A stretch of DNA of 64,000 nucleotides from NCBI GenBank assembly GCA_963920765.1, contig OY987245.1, positions 22,522,727 through 22,586,726 of the forward strand, in the 5' to 3' direction. The translations under genes were made by a program, and so were the position numbers. Source of the DNA: Ulota crispa. Its lineage: Eukaryota > Streptophyta > Bryopsida > Orthotrichales > Orthotrichaceae. Numbering within the stretch: the stretch's first letter is position 1; each line of letters starts with the position of its first letter. Below the pieces are notes generated by a model. That model did no database searches, had not been told where the DNA came from, and saw only the letters and a list, made by a program, of their open reading frames with translations. This document shows, in pieces, positions 29,201 to 44,200 of this stretch.

Positions 29201-32200
29201 TCAACACTATTATGTTGATTTGGATCACGTTTTCTGATAGCAAATTGTTGATCAAATTTAACATATTGCCAAAAAAATAAACAATAATTCCGCTATGTTA
29301 AGATACTAATCATTTTATTGAGGGTGAAAGAAACCAATAAAAACACCAGAAAGTTTTTCCATGAATACGTGTAAACTAGAAAAATACCTGAAAAACAAAT
29401 GATGTTGTTTTACAACGACTATTAGCAAGTACATTCCAAAAATTAATAAAGACACATACGTATTAAACCCGTAAAGGACCAGACCTCCTTTTTTTTAGAA
29501 ACATAGCGATTTTGGGCAAGTACTTGTGATTGGAGCTTTTCATATTTTAGGCTGAAATTGTAATAGAATGTGGGGACGAGGTTTATCTTTCATATGCACT
29601 AAATTTCACGACATTTGGAATTATGAGTAAAAAGCTATGGCCTAATATGTTGTTTTTTACGTTCAAGGGGCAGCTTGGGCAGATTTTTAAAAATCATTTT
29701 TTTCAAGAATAAAAAAAAAAAAATCGGTTTAGGAGATTTATGTGAATGTAGGAAGCTTTGAATCATACCGTTTGGATCAACAAAATGAAAGTTATGAGGA
29801 TTTTTCAACATTTTGGGAAAAAACAAAACTAAAAGATGAATATTGTTTATGACAACATTATGACCATTGGGATTGGCATTTTTCATTTCCATAATTAAAT
29901 TCTGAACAATTTAGTATTTTGAATCATTCTCTACTTCTTTTTGCTTACTAAATTTTTTCCATATGTTGTGAAACTCCAAATGATTTGAAATTTTTTTGAC
30001 ATGTACTTTACTTAGGTGGAATAAGGAATTTAGGAAAGCACCACCCACATGGCCTTTTTTACTTAGGAATTTCACCTTCTGAAGGGTAGCTGCCAAGTTT
30101 TTCACAAGACGTTTTTTGAATATTCAAACCATTCTAACTTCCAATCTAGGTGGTGGAAAACTCTGAAACTTTTTCCACATCTTCTAAAATCATTCTTCTA
30201 CAAGATCTTATGGTCACATATGCATAAAAATGTTTTTTTTTTCAAATTTGGGTGATGCTCTAAAAATGGCAGTTTTAAAGAGTTTTCGGTGAAAACTTTG
30301 CTTGGTCCTTTAAGGGCTAACCTCTAAAGGGCCAAGGGTGTTTCTTGGGAAAAAATCTTATAAACTATCAACTTTTAGTACAGTGCCTAAAATTGAAAAT
30401 AAAAACTTTTTTTCTCAATTTCAACCGTACAAAAGAGTGTAAAACAAATAAATTGATATATGCAAAAACTTTAGCCCATTTGATAGCGCAAATTGTAAGA
30501 TTATAATGTTTGAAGTGAGAAACACAACTTTTTTTCATTTCTACAAAATAAGGTCTGTAGATTTTGAGCTTTTCTAGAGTAAATTTTTTGTTCTACACAA
30601 ATTGGAGCTTTTTGACCATTCACAAGTATATGATGTTAGGTTCACTCATGAAAATTCTCAAATGCAAAAATAGAATCTAGCTTATTCTAAATCACCCTAC
30701 AATGCAAGGAGGTTAAGAGTGAATTGGCAATACATTAGTCACTCTTTCATGATTTCTTGTGCAATGAGGAAGTCTTTTATTTGAAATCCAAATGGTTGAA
30801 AGTTAGATACAAACATTTAGAATATATGAATTTTTATTTGAAGAGTTTTGGATTTATAAATTGAAAGATAATAGGGCCTGAAGTTAGAGGAGTTTTTTTT
30901 TCTTGAAACTGCCCAAACATTGTTTAAAAAGTTTGACTCCCTTCAAAATGTGATGTGAGAGCTCATTTTTTTTTGACAATTGTACACCATGTTATTTTGG
31001 TTACATACTTGCCAAATTTCAAAAGTTGATGAGACTTTTAGCATAAGATTCTCCAAAGATGCCCAAACTACTTGAGCTGCCCAATTTCTTTTGGGCAACA
31101 TAACTTTTGAACCGGACATCTGATTGAGGAAAAATAACATTTCCACTTGGAAGATACATATTTGCACCTTGTATAACAAATTTGAGAACATCCAATAAAA
31201 ATTAACTCCATATGACCGTACTCAAGTTCTCAAGTGGCTGTTGAACAACCACTTGGTCCTTTAGGGGTTAAATGATGTTGCAATACGCGCTTGTGAGATG
31301 ATGTTAATTAGTACTTTGAGATTGATGAAAACAATTTGAGGATTAATATTAAAATGCTAGTTATCTTGGTTCCTTAAAACAACTTCTCTACACACACAAG
31401 CATGATTCATATTTAAAGAAGGATTGGATCCTTAAATCCCTAAAGGCCCAAGTGTCCCTTCATGAGACAAATGGATTTTGGGAATGTACCTACAGCTAAA
31501 CTAGTTTGTATGATATTTTGAAACTTGAAAGTGGGGAAGTGAGAGACCTACAAGGGCATCTAATTTTATCTTCATTTTGACATCACAAAGAAATTATGTA
31601 AGAGTTTCTAAAGCTAGGTGAGAAGGGGCAGCATGGGCATCCCCTCTCTTTTCTACACTAACTCTCAAAATTGTCTCAATGTTTGCTTAGACACCAAGTT
31701 TTTTTCAATATCTCCACTATATATAAGTGGCATTTTTTCCTCAGATTTTTTGTGTGTGATCCTTGTGCAATCGTGATCAACCCAAATTTCACTTACTAAA
31801 AACCAAAATCCTATTTTTGATAAATTTTTTAATGTCAAAATCAAGAAATTTGATTAAAAAACATTGGTGATGAATCTTTGAGATTTGATTGCAGGAGTAT
31901 GTTGGAAACATCCACACATATCTTTGCTTCAAATAGATATTTCCAAAAAAAGTCTTTAAAAAATCTTAAAATATTCTGGGGGACCCATGTTGGGGGCCTC
32001 TAAAACTCCTACTCCATCTGCCTTTTATCAAATTATGGAGATTAATGTTTTGAGAGATTTGTACATTGGTTTATTTTTTTATTTTGTAGTAGGTTAAGAT
32101 CTCTACATTTTTTCATTTGGATTAATGTAATTCAATAGATTGAATCTCATATATAAAACTCCAATTTTGCCTAGTGTATTTGCAAATTTCATGACTTTTT

Positions 32201-35200
32201 GACATTCAAAGATTTTTTGAAGTATGTTGCACATGTCCAATTCATTTGAAAATTCTCCCACACATACTTTATTTGGTTCTCTATATGGAGGATTTAAACC
32301 TCAACCTTGCATAGAGTATACTTTTTACTATAGGGGTGGTAAAAGGCTTTTGGAATTTTTGGGCAAGAAGGAAAAATGCTTTTTTTCTTCACTTTAGACA
32401 TCAGTATATCTCTTTCTTCTCCATCTAAGGTAGGAACACCCATAAGCATAAGTGTCCCCATAACCATTGCCTCTAAAATCTTGGAAAATCTATAGAAGTA
32501 AATATAAGTAATTACAATGATGTACAACATGTGAACATGAAACCTTAGTGTTGGTTATGGGTACAATGGCAGATTGCTCTTTAAAAATTCACAACTTATT
32601 CTCACAATATCCAAATAATACATTCAAAAGTGCAAACTCATTATTTTTTTGTTGCTAACATGATCCTATAATTTGCTAGATGTTTGTTAATAGTCATCAT
32701 GTTCAAAACTCTTAAACTAACGCTTATGGGTGATCCTACCTTAGAATGAGTTATTTTTTCCCCCACAAGTACCTCTAAGGTAGGTACACCCGATGGCGTG
32801 GATGTACCCAATGCAACTCATATGTCAAGCAAGAATTCATTTCTAACATAAGGTCTAAAGCCATCTTTAGATGGCTTATCTTCTAACACTCAAAAGGTAA
32901 GCAATCTAAAAGTGGCTTGGATCTTATGTCATAAGTGAATTCTTGCCTAACATATGAGTGGCATTGGGTACACCCACGCCGGTGGGTGTACCTACCTTAG
33001 TAACTTAGGGCAAGACATTATGGTTGGTTTTATAAAAAGAAATTGTTTCCCTAATTTTCTACTCACTCCCCCAAAAGTGATAGTTTTTGGTGACTTTTAC
33101 AACAAGCGCCATATTCATTAAATTGGGAAAACTAGATTCCCAAGTTGTACTTCACCTTAAACCTAGCGTATAAATGCCAAATTTGAAAATATCAAATTTG
33201 GTATGAGCCATTGAACTTTTGTCCCTTGCAAATTCCTTCTCTCAAATGAGGGTACGTGTACCCAAAAAATGCTACTTAAACCTAAAGCCCAGTTTAAGGT
33301 GGCCACTTTATACCTAATTTATTTCCAAAATTGGGATTTCTTCTCAAATTAACGAATATGGCATTAACAACAAAAAAAAACTTGGGCTTTAGGAGTTAAA
33401 GTGATTTTATTGCAAAACTTCATCATTTTAAAATACACATAAGCAAAGCCTTATCAAGCGTAATGGGTTTATTTAGACAACTACCAAATATTCAAGAAGC
33501 CATGCCCATACTTTGCAAATAGATTTATAATAAATTGTTCCTTCCACCGTGCACTATTCACATTGTTAACAGCAAGTAGTAGTTTCCACACTTCAACTCC
33601 GGATCTATTTTCCATAAAGTGAATCCTAAATCCATATTTGGGACTGTGGTATTTTTATTGCAGCACTGAAATGTTAACCCCCAAAAGGCCCTTGGGCTCT
33701 GCAGGTAGGGTACTAAATACGGTCACACCCAACATTCAGAAGTTTGAATCAGTTAGAAATTAAGTGTTACAATCATACATATTGAAGGGTTGTATGATGG
33801 TGGGTGCATAAAAAAATTTGGAAAGCCTTCAGAGCAGCTCAAATTTGCCTGTACATACAATCGTACATACGTCCGCAAAGGGCTTTTGTGCCGTTCAAGG
33901 GTTAGCCCCTGAAGGGCCCTTGGGCTCTGAAGATACGGTACCAAATATGACCGCAACCAATATTCAAAAATTTGAATCAACTAGAAATTAAGTGTTACAA
34001 CCATACATATTGAAGGATTGTATGATGGTGGGTGCATAAAAAAAATTGAAAAACCCTTAAAGCAACTCAAATACAACTATACATACAACCGTACATATAG
34101 CCGCAAAAGGCTTTTGGGTCGTTCAGGGGTTAATAGAGTTATTATTTTTACCTAATCAAATACCACACTAATAATTGCTTGTTGTAACAAGACTCCTGTC
34201 GGTTTGGTCTATACATTTATTGGCTTTACATTACGTTCTTGAACTTTTTTTTTAATTACAAAGTTTGTGATTATTTTTTCTCATTCACTTTGAATTATTA
34301 AAAATAATAATAATCTATCTATCCGTTAAATCATCATTGGAATATATAATAGCACGCTGGAGAAACTCATATGCACATTTAGATGATGCTTCTTTAAAGA
34401 CAAAGTATAAAATTCTCACAAAAACGTTAGTTAGATGCTATTAATCTGTGTTCTTAGTTTTGATTCATTTTTACTTTTAAAACTTTCAATCAATCATGAG
34501 GAATCAATTTGCAAATGCTAATATGCAAAGAAATTAATGAAACAGCCTATGGCTGGTCCGAGGACGCAATCCCTTTAACTCGTATAGGACCAAGCCCTTT
34601 TTTCTGTGAAAGATCACTAAAAACTACCATTTTTAGGAAGTTTAGGAAAAAGGGATTTTATGTTTTGTTCTTGGAAAATCCAATTGGAGGATCTTGCCCC
34701 ATATTAGAAGAGGTACTTGTGGAGAAAAAACTTGGCTTATTCTGAATGAAGAGGAGTGAGATATTTACTTCTAAAGTGAAAAAAAAAGTTTTTCTCATGC
34801 TTCCAAAAAATTTCAAAAGTCTTTCACCACTCTTATAACAAAAAACTTGCTCTGCCCAAAGTTGCACTTTATTTTTTCCATGTAGGAGATCAAGTTAGTT
34901 ATGTGTGGGAGAATTTTCAAATCAATTGGAACTATACAACACATGGGAAAAAAAGTATGTAAAAAGAAGTAAAGAATGAGTCAAAACACTAAATTGTTAC
35001 AAATTTAATTATTTAAATGAAAATTGCAAATCCCAATGGTTATGATGTTGTAATAAACAATCTACTTCCTTTGGCTTAATTTTTTTCCAAAAAATTGGAA
35101 ATTGAGTAAAACAAAGGACTTTAAAGTTTATTTTAGAGTAGAGAATCCATAGTTTCCTACAAACAAAAACTCCCCATAATATTAGGAAAAATATGGGGGG

Positions 35201-38200
35201 TTCATAAGGCCTTTATAAACAAATCTGGCCCTCCATATGTTTTGTTCCTGATGTGGGGAACCAACCCTACGAAAGGCCAGAAAACTTTAATTAAAACTTT
35301 TTGAAAAAAAAAAAAAAAAAGTCTTAAAAAAAAACTTTTTTGATTTTTTTATAATAAAGATTTCAAAAAAGCTGAGGTGGCATCAATGATGCCACCTCAA
35401 CATGCACATGATTTTATTGGGAACCAAGTTCCCATGGCTAGGGACCCCCCCAAACTCAGGGCCTTGTTGGGGCCCCATATTTTTCCTAAGGCTTTCATCT
35501 CATGGATTCAAAATTGAATGATTCAAAGCTTCCCATGTATTAAAAAATATAAAAAACCAGTTCCAAAATTTTATTTTGAAAAATGAAATTTTTGAAGAAG
35601 TTTTTGAATTGCCCAAAGAGGCAGCCCTCCCCAAATTTTCATAAATTCATGCATAACTTCTTCATCAAATGTCAAAATGAAGAAAAATTTAGATGCCCAC
35701 ATAGATCTTTGAATTTCCCACCTTCAATAAAAGTTTTAGAGAATCACACAAAGTAGTTTAACCATAGGTACGTGCCCAAAGTCCAACTTGTCCCTTGAAG
35801 GGACAATGGTCCTTTAGGGGTTAAGCGCTAAAAGGCATTTAACACAAAGATTTTAAAATGGTATGGGTTTAAAAAAATAACATATGTTTGAATTATTATA
35901 AAGATGAGCATATAGTGATGTTAGAATAGTGTCACAATCCCATTCTTGGTTTTGCCCAAAGCATGTATTTTGGGCCCAATTACCATCAAGTGCTTACGTA
36001 TCATCAACGTACATTTTATGTCAACGCCCACACTGGGTAGAAGTTGCAAAATAACTATAAAAGCATATGATTAGTGTCAACTTTTTTTTGTTTAGTATTA
36101 TGCTACCACTATTCCATTCTTTATCTTTTCATTCCACCTCTTTTGCGTCAAGTTTGTCTCTTGTGCCATGGCCACCCACAACTAGACTTGTAACATCCCT
36201 AATTGTTGCCAACTCTTCTACAACTGCACAAACAATTATGATTCCGCTTTGTGGAGTTTGCACTACGCATTTTCTCACAACTTGACTTGCACACTATTTA
36301 CCAATAGACTAAGAGTCCTCTCCAAAGTGGTGTGCAACAATGCACTATAGGCCTAAAGCATTTTTCAAATTTATTGTAGTTTACCTTTATGATTGCGTCT
36401 ATTGTAGTATTTATTGAATTTACTTTACATAGGCCATTACTATTGTCATCTAGGCAAGTGGCTTTGCCGCCAAGCACTTGGAGACCAAAAACGTGCAAAG
36501 ACTCCCACCACCACAACAATCTTATAATAGACCAAGTCACTTGCCAAAACAAACCAATACTATAAAATTGATAATTATCATTATGGATAAAGAGCAAAAA
36601 AACAATTCCAAGAAGTGCAAGCACTTTACAATTGCCTATCTTTTTGGTGCCTTTGCAACTCTAATCACTAAGCTTGTCAAGAAGTAAAGTTAGATCACAA
36701 TGTCAATGACACTGTTTGCCATTGTGCTAGAATCCTTGTCAATGATGTTGAGGATGCAATTGTGCAATGCATTGTGGATGTCAACCACAACAGTGATGTA
36801 GTAACCAATCTTATGGTTGCACCTTAGGCTTAAGAGCTAGTCAAAGATATCTATCTTAATTTCAAAACTTCAAAAAGCTAGCTTGATAGCTTTATGTGTT
36901 GTCATGATTTGTAGTATTGCATCTTCTATAATAAGGCTACTAGTGTGCTCAAGCACGTGGTGACCAAAGGTTGTACTGCCATGCGTGTAGTTACTAATGG
37001 ATGGTTGTATGAGGACATCTACAATTGTGATGGGAGTGAAAGCCTAAGTATGCATGGAGGGTCATGTCCCTAGACCAGCTAGTGGCGGTTTAGTAGCAAC
37101 AATTGTGATGAAATTGGTCTAAACTTCCAAATTTTAGGCTCCGGCTTAGTAACAAACAACTCTCAAGCAAGCAACAAACTATCCAAGGCTTGCATGATGG
37201 TCATGGCATGTACTAATGCAACTATAGCTTTTAAGCTGTAGTTGCTGGTAATTAACAAATACAAAATTCCAAGATCACTTAGCAAATCAACAAGGTCAAC
37301 CTCCTCGTCATCCTTCTGGTGCAAAATCGTTTCCAATACAAGACTTGGATGATTGACAAGCACTTATAAAAATGACTTCAAAATTGGAATGCCACTTTGG
37401 AGCACTCCATGTTGTTACTAATAGACAACTGCTTGGAATACAATGTCTTCCAAAAAAAAATTAATAGCTTAGCATTTATGAAGCCAAGATTTTTATCAAA
37501 AAACATGACCTCACACATTTAGCCTTTGAATCAAGCATTAGCAAAATTTTGAGCCTTCCTAAAGGCCCCTAACTCCACTTGAGAGATGTGCATATAGAGA
37601 AAAAAGCTGCCATTTCTGACTGTCAAAATTTGCCATTTTTGACATCTGCAGTGTGTCATATGATGTGCCAAGGCGGTTTTAGTATTATTTAATATTATTA
37701 TTAATATTATTATTATTGTTATTTTTACTGTTTTTATTCACATCCGTTATGTAGCACAGTAGAGTGTTTTAGGGGCCCTCTGGAGGGTTCATAATTTTGC
37801 TAATGGTGTTTTGTTGGCTTTCAAATGTTGTGACCAAACAACTTTGGTCATATGATTTGCTGATACACTAAATGGCATCAAAGATACCAAGCAAAACAAA
37901 GTTATTATATCCACCATCAATAAAGCAAAAGCTTTGAAAGTCAAAAAAAAAGAAGCCATCAAGCTTATGGTATTGGCACGGAATAGAATCTATTTGTTAA
38001 GCATTGCCAATGACTAAAGCAACGCAGCAATCCACGGTAACAAGTTGGACTTGGACTTTGTTTTCAATAATGGTGCATACGGCCACATTTGAAAAGATGA
38101 TAACAACTTGTCCACTCCAAGTAATGGAACAACAATATTTACTTTGCTCATGTTGTGTAATAACTTAGCCAACCTTCTAGAAGAGCTTTGACTTGCCGTT

Positions 38201-41200
38201 GAAACTATGATCAAACCTTGATACTGTTATTGAAGAAACACCAAGCAAGTTACAAGTGATTGAGCTTCCCTAAGATGAAGATTGGATCCTTGATGGTGAC
38301 AATTTGATTGAAGAACATATCAAGTCACCACCTAATTCATTTGAGTTGGTGACGTTCCACAACAAGCTAGCTGGTTTTAGAGGTGCCTTGGGCTATGCTC
38401 AACACCTTAGCATGCTCACCAACTAGCAGTTGCAAGATGCTAAGACCATGTGAGCCGTACTAGAGCAGCTTAAGGTTGTCATTATTTATTAGTGTGTACC
38501 AAAATAGATATTTTAAAATTTAAAAAAACTTTCTTTTTGTATCTAAACTAAGGAAATCTAATCTTAAATTTTTGCATGTAACAAGGCATGAAGGCTTGCG
38601 GAATATGCAATCCACACCTTGGAAAAGGGAGGAAATAAATAAAGTGTTTGTTTATGAGCAATGCTTGGATGTTATTAATGTTTTTTTTCTAGCCCATGGC
38701 ATTGTCATTATCAAAGCATCACTATTGTTACTCAACTTGTAATTTTTTTTGTACAATACTTTCCAATTTTATAGCATATTTGACGCCAAAAATTGTTCAA
38801 TATTTCATTGATGTATGATTATTACAAAACTTTTTCAAAGATAAATGATTTGAATATTTGAAGTGTGTCATTATATGATCATCAATAATTGCCACCAAAA
38901 CTTCATTTGAACTCTTTTAGCAATAAAATGTGATTTTGGAAAATAGCCAATTAATTACTACTTATTGTTGTATTTCTAGATCATTATTTGTACCTTAGTA
39001 TTTTTAAATCAAATTCCTACTCTTTTTTTTCTCATGTTGCCATAGTAAAAACTCCACTTGGCCTTGAATATTTTGGGTTGTCACATTTTGGATTCAATAC
39101 AAAGACGCAGCTAGGTGATCTTCATTTATATACTACCCTATTACATATTCATTCTAAAGGTCAATCTATCAAGAGAATTTGAGTTTTGTGCATGGTTCTA
39201 GCTATTTTGCAAATTTATTGACCTCTCAATTTCTCAACTATTTCTTGAGACTAATCAAAAGTTACAAACTTTGAAGTTAACCCTTTAGTGACCGGTTGAC
39301 CACTTTTGGGTTGATTTTGGTACTCCGTGGTTCTTATTGTCTTCATTCCATTTAATTTGCAAAATAACATAACATAGCGGAGTTGAAGCATCAACTTGTG
39401 CTCCTACTAGAACAAATTTTAAACAAGGCATAAAGAAGCACAGTAGCTATGCGTGTTTAACATATGAAGCTAGGACTCTCATATGGGTATAACAAATGAA
39501 ATACTAATTCACTGCAACTGTGATGTGGCCCAAAGCCCACACATTGCACCCAAAGCATCTGGTGCTAGCTCTCTAGTAGTTGTGCAAAAGATGCATGGTT
39601 TATTTAGAAGTTCTACATGTGGCCGTATTTAAGCTACAACATTGTGTATTCTATGATTCCTTAGGCTCCAAAGATTTGCAATGCTAAATGTGGGACCTTG
39701 TACCTCAAATAACACCCAATGTAGATGATATTAACCGATTGGATTTTGTGGAAACATGTTCCATGCATGCTGTATTCAACTGTATATGTGTGGCCACTTT
39801 TGTATTCTTCCAATGCTCAATTTTGCAAATCATGCCGTAAAATGCACAAATTGACTCAAATTTTGTAGTTTTTTTTGGAAGTGCAGTAACCTAGAATGGG
39901 GCAATAGCCTCTACAAATCCCACCACTATCAAAAGTTTCAATTGCACAATTGACATTAACTAGTTAGAGTGCCTCACGTTTTTGCACAACAAGTTCTTTT
40001 GGATCATCAAGCTTCCCACAATCCTCACGAGGAATCGTTTTGATGGTTCAAACTTTTTTTTTTATATTCATATTGCCAAAGTTTATAACTTTGATATGTC
40101 TGGTCCAATTTGATTTTAGAACCACATATTTTGTCCTTGAATGTGTTTTGCAGACAGTATAGTGAAAATTTGAAGTGCCTCCCAAATGGTTAACCGTCAC
40201 TAAAGGGTTAAACAACACCTAAATAACAACTAAAACACAATGGATCAAAATCTTAGAATTTGGGTTTCTTTATTTCAAGCTTCAGATCCACAACCTTGTT
40301 GGTTCTTGCAATAATCATGTTGATATTTTTGCGCTCTCAAATAATTACACAAATTGATCTTAAATCTTGAGAACAAGTAAACATGGACCAAGAATAAAAT
40401 TTCATAGAAATTGAATCACAAAATGAATTGATTGTCTTCCACTGCTAAATGTCATTTTAACCCCAAAAATTCTTTGAATATGTTTCACCCAAAAACACTT
40501 AAATGACTTATTCAAATAGCAAAGGTAAACAAAAAATGACAAATGAAACCTTGATGCACTTTTATTGCAAGATAGTAGTAGAATATTTTATTAAGCCATG
40601 CTGTCAAAATGAAAGATATTTACCCAAAGAATTGTGAAATTATAAGGTTTGATTGAGAAACCATTTTTGGGGGGGACATTCAAGTTTAGGGTAGCTCTAG
40701 TGTGGAGAGGCTTTTGCACCAGTTAATTTTACCTTCTTGCTTAAAATATTTTAGGTTGATTTTTGCAAAATAGTTGGCCATATATACATAAATTCTTAAC
40801 ATTTTGAATTGAAGAACACATACTAAAAATTTAGGATAGGAACTAGCTTGAGGAATACTCTCATACAAAGTGGGTTTTTAACAATTACTTCTACATACAA
40901 TAATCTATTCAAATTCCAAAATAGTGAAGCTTGAGATTTTCAATAGTTCTAGAGGAAGGGGATTTTTTTTGTAAATTGCCCAAAATTTGCAATTTCTACA
41001 AGCTTAATAAAAATAGGGCCACATCCATCTAAACTATTGATTTTCTTCATGGAATGAGGGTATGACAAGGAAATAGCTTTACACCTCAACCTCTTGGCAT
41101 GATTACAAAACTTTAGGTGCAATGTATATAGTTGTGTCCGCCCTTCAAGCAAGCATAAATACACATTTTGTTATAACTTTTTTTTTACAAATCAAAATGA

Positions 41201-44200
41201 TTTGAAAGTATTTGCCTTAAAAAGATACTCCTTAGACACACATCCTTTAAGATTCAGTGGAAAAATATTCATTATTCTATAGATATTAGCATGCACAAGA
41301 TTGCTACTTTATTTGGTCCTATAGGGGTTAACATGCACACATGTTAGAATGAAAGTTAAGGTAAATAAGTAGAACCTAAGATTTTATATTGATTTTACCA
41401 CGTTTATTTTAAGAATGAAGCTATGGTATTGCATGATCGCATGAGCCTCAAGAAATGAAAACAAATGCTATTGATGATATCATATGTGACTTGTACGAGT
41501 GACATACATAATTAAGGTGTTTTGAATTTGAAACTACAACTATATTTAAAATGTACAACCCAAACTATGAAACAATCTTTATGATTAAAAGCTGGTGATG
41601 AAGTTTTGAACGTTAGTAATATAGATGGCTCTTTAATTCCTCAATTATAACCTTTTTAAAATTCTCTTGACCCTATTTTTTATTTATTGCACTAAAACAC
41701 ATGACCTTATTTGGAAATACGCTAATTAGAAATGATGATAGAATAAAAAAAATCAAAATGATGTTCATATACAAGATCTCACAAAAGAATACTCACATTG
41801 ATACCAATACATGAATGAATACTTTAACCTTCATAGGCTAGCGGTTTTTTAATAAAAATATAAAGGAGTCATAATGTGAAATTTCTAATTTTTTCTTAAA
41901 ATTTGCTTCAAATGAAAAGAGGTTAAGCATGATGATTAAAATCGTCTATCCACTCAAATATAAAATTATTTGCATATCTATGTTTGAGGAACATGAAGGC
42001 ATTTAATTTTGGAAATTTCACCAAAAACAAAATAGCATTTGAATTTGGACTTTGGCTGAAATCCCCACTCCAAATGGTTTTTATATACAAGCAAAATGCT
42101 TTAACCCCAAAACGCCTAAGGTGCTAAGGGCAAAACATAGATGTATAAAATAATACTTATGTAATTTTGATGAAGTTTGGTTCAAAAGAGAAAATAAGAA
42201 TCATGATGTTTAATAATTATCCATATAGTTTAGCATTCAAAAAAAGTTTTGGATTTTTATTTAATAATTATAGAAGCATTTATCATTTAGTATTCACCAA
42301 AATTATAGATTTTATGCATAGATTTTAAAATTTGGTATGATAGGTTAAAAACAAACATTCTATAGTAAACTTCAAAAATGCGATCTTTTCAAAAGAGAGA
42401 ACATCATTAGTGTCCCAAAATTGTAAATTTTACAACATAGCAAATATTAAAGTGTTTGTTTTTTAAAAATTCTCCTTGATGACTTTAACCTGGATTAACA
42501 TGATCCAAGTTGGGTTGGAAAGTAGAATTAATTTTCTATTACAAAAAAAAGTTTTTTAATTTAGTTTAATTTTTCATCTCGAGCAGCTTGCGAAAAATGG
42601 GCATTGATCAGAAAATGGTCGTTTAAGTGCTTAGGTAAATCAGAAATACCGTTTCTTAAGTGAAAATTTTTACTTAAAAAAGTTATGAAATTGTTTACAT
42701 TCTTTATATTATAAAAGACGTTTCATGCATCTTACTATGGAACATATTGTTAAGAAAATAACACGATCTAGATAAAGATAACATCATAATAATGAATAAA
42801 AAATATCCCCTCCATCTAACAAATCTACCCAAGGTGGCATAGAAATTACAAATGGTTAAAAGTTATTTGGGGGTTCATCTTTTATGGTAGACAATCTATA
42901 TAATAACAGAACACGATTGATCGTGTGGCGATCTTTTACCACAAGTTTTTTATTATGCGGGTAAATAAACCTACTTGGGAAACTTGCTTGGGAAAATAAA
43001 TAAACGTACTTGGGAAACTTGCTTGGGAAAATGGATGGGTAAAAATTGTATGTTTAAAAAAATGTGTGGGTAAATAATAAAATATGTAATAAAATTGCAT
43101 GTGTAAAAATTAAATATATTTTAAAAAATTGTGTGAATAATTTTTACATGGGTAAAAAATTTGTGTAGGTAAAAAATAAATAGTATCTTTTTGCATGAGA
43201 AAAAAATGATTTTCCTTAGGTTGTGTGGATAAATAAATCTATGAGTATAGAACAAAAATTGCTTTAATGCAAGGGGATATTTTGTAAACAAAGACAAATG
43301 TTTTTCTTCATGGGTAAAGTTTCAAATTGGAGTGCGTGAATAAAATAGTAAGAATTATTTTCTTGAAGGGAAAATGTTTTGCTTAATTAGGCTTGAAATT
43401 GTTTTGCGTCCTGTTGGACCAATGGGCACCTATACTAGTTATATAGTAACTAGTTTACAAGCACATGCTTTGCGTGAGTTGGACATTTATGGGTTATATA
43501 ACATTCAACATTACAAATCAATATCTCACAAATTAGTTGTTCTAGAATTTAATCCTCATGTACTTCATAGAAAATCAATATCTCATAACTAGTTCAAAAT
43601 CTAACTTTGATGCATTGTCATTCTGATCTTTTTTGAAACCAAAAACAGTAATTGCCTTCATCATAATGCTACTACTCTTTAATACTTTGCTAGGAGGCGC
43701 TTGGTCTTTGTTGATTTTTTGGAGCATAGTTGGAGGGCATTTGGTGTTTTATATTTGGGGCCATCCTTTATTAACCCCTAAAGGCCCAAGCCCTTTTTTC
43801 TATGAAAGTCACTTGCCACTTTGGAGGGAATGAGTAGAAAAGTAGGAAATAGTATTTGTTTTGCAAATCCAACCATAGGATCTTGCCTTAGACTAAAGAG
43901 GTCCTTGTGGGAAAAAATCATGTCATTCTAGATGGAGAGGAGGGAGATATTTAAAATTGATGTGAAAAAAAAAGTATTTTTTCGTGCTGTCCCAAAAAAT
44001 CAGAAGCCTTTGACCTCTCTTACATGAAAAAAATTACTCTACACAAAGTTGAGGTTTATTTTTACCATGTGTAAGACCAAATTAGCTATGTGTGGGAGAA
44101 TTTTCAAATCAATTGGAACTATATAGCACATGGGAAATAAATAGTAAGTAAAAAGAAGTAGAGAATAAGTCAAATCGCTAAATTGTTAAGAATTTAATTA

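Larger units (their letters stand above)
31432..33399 (-). mobile_element. TTAA-flanked long element with three nested insertions
   Basis: 1,968 bp. The tail is at the left (ccctaaaggcccaagtgtcc) and the head at the right (cttgggctttaggagttaa). Removing the three inserts at 32425-32744, 32776-32999 and 33103-33366 leaves about the 1-kb length normal for the subfamily. Confidence 0.8.
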
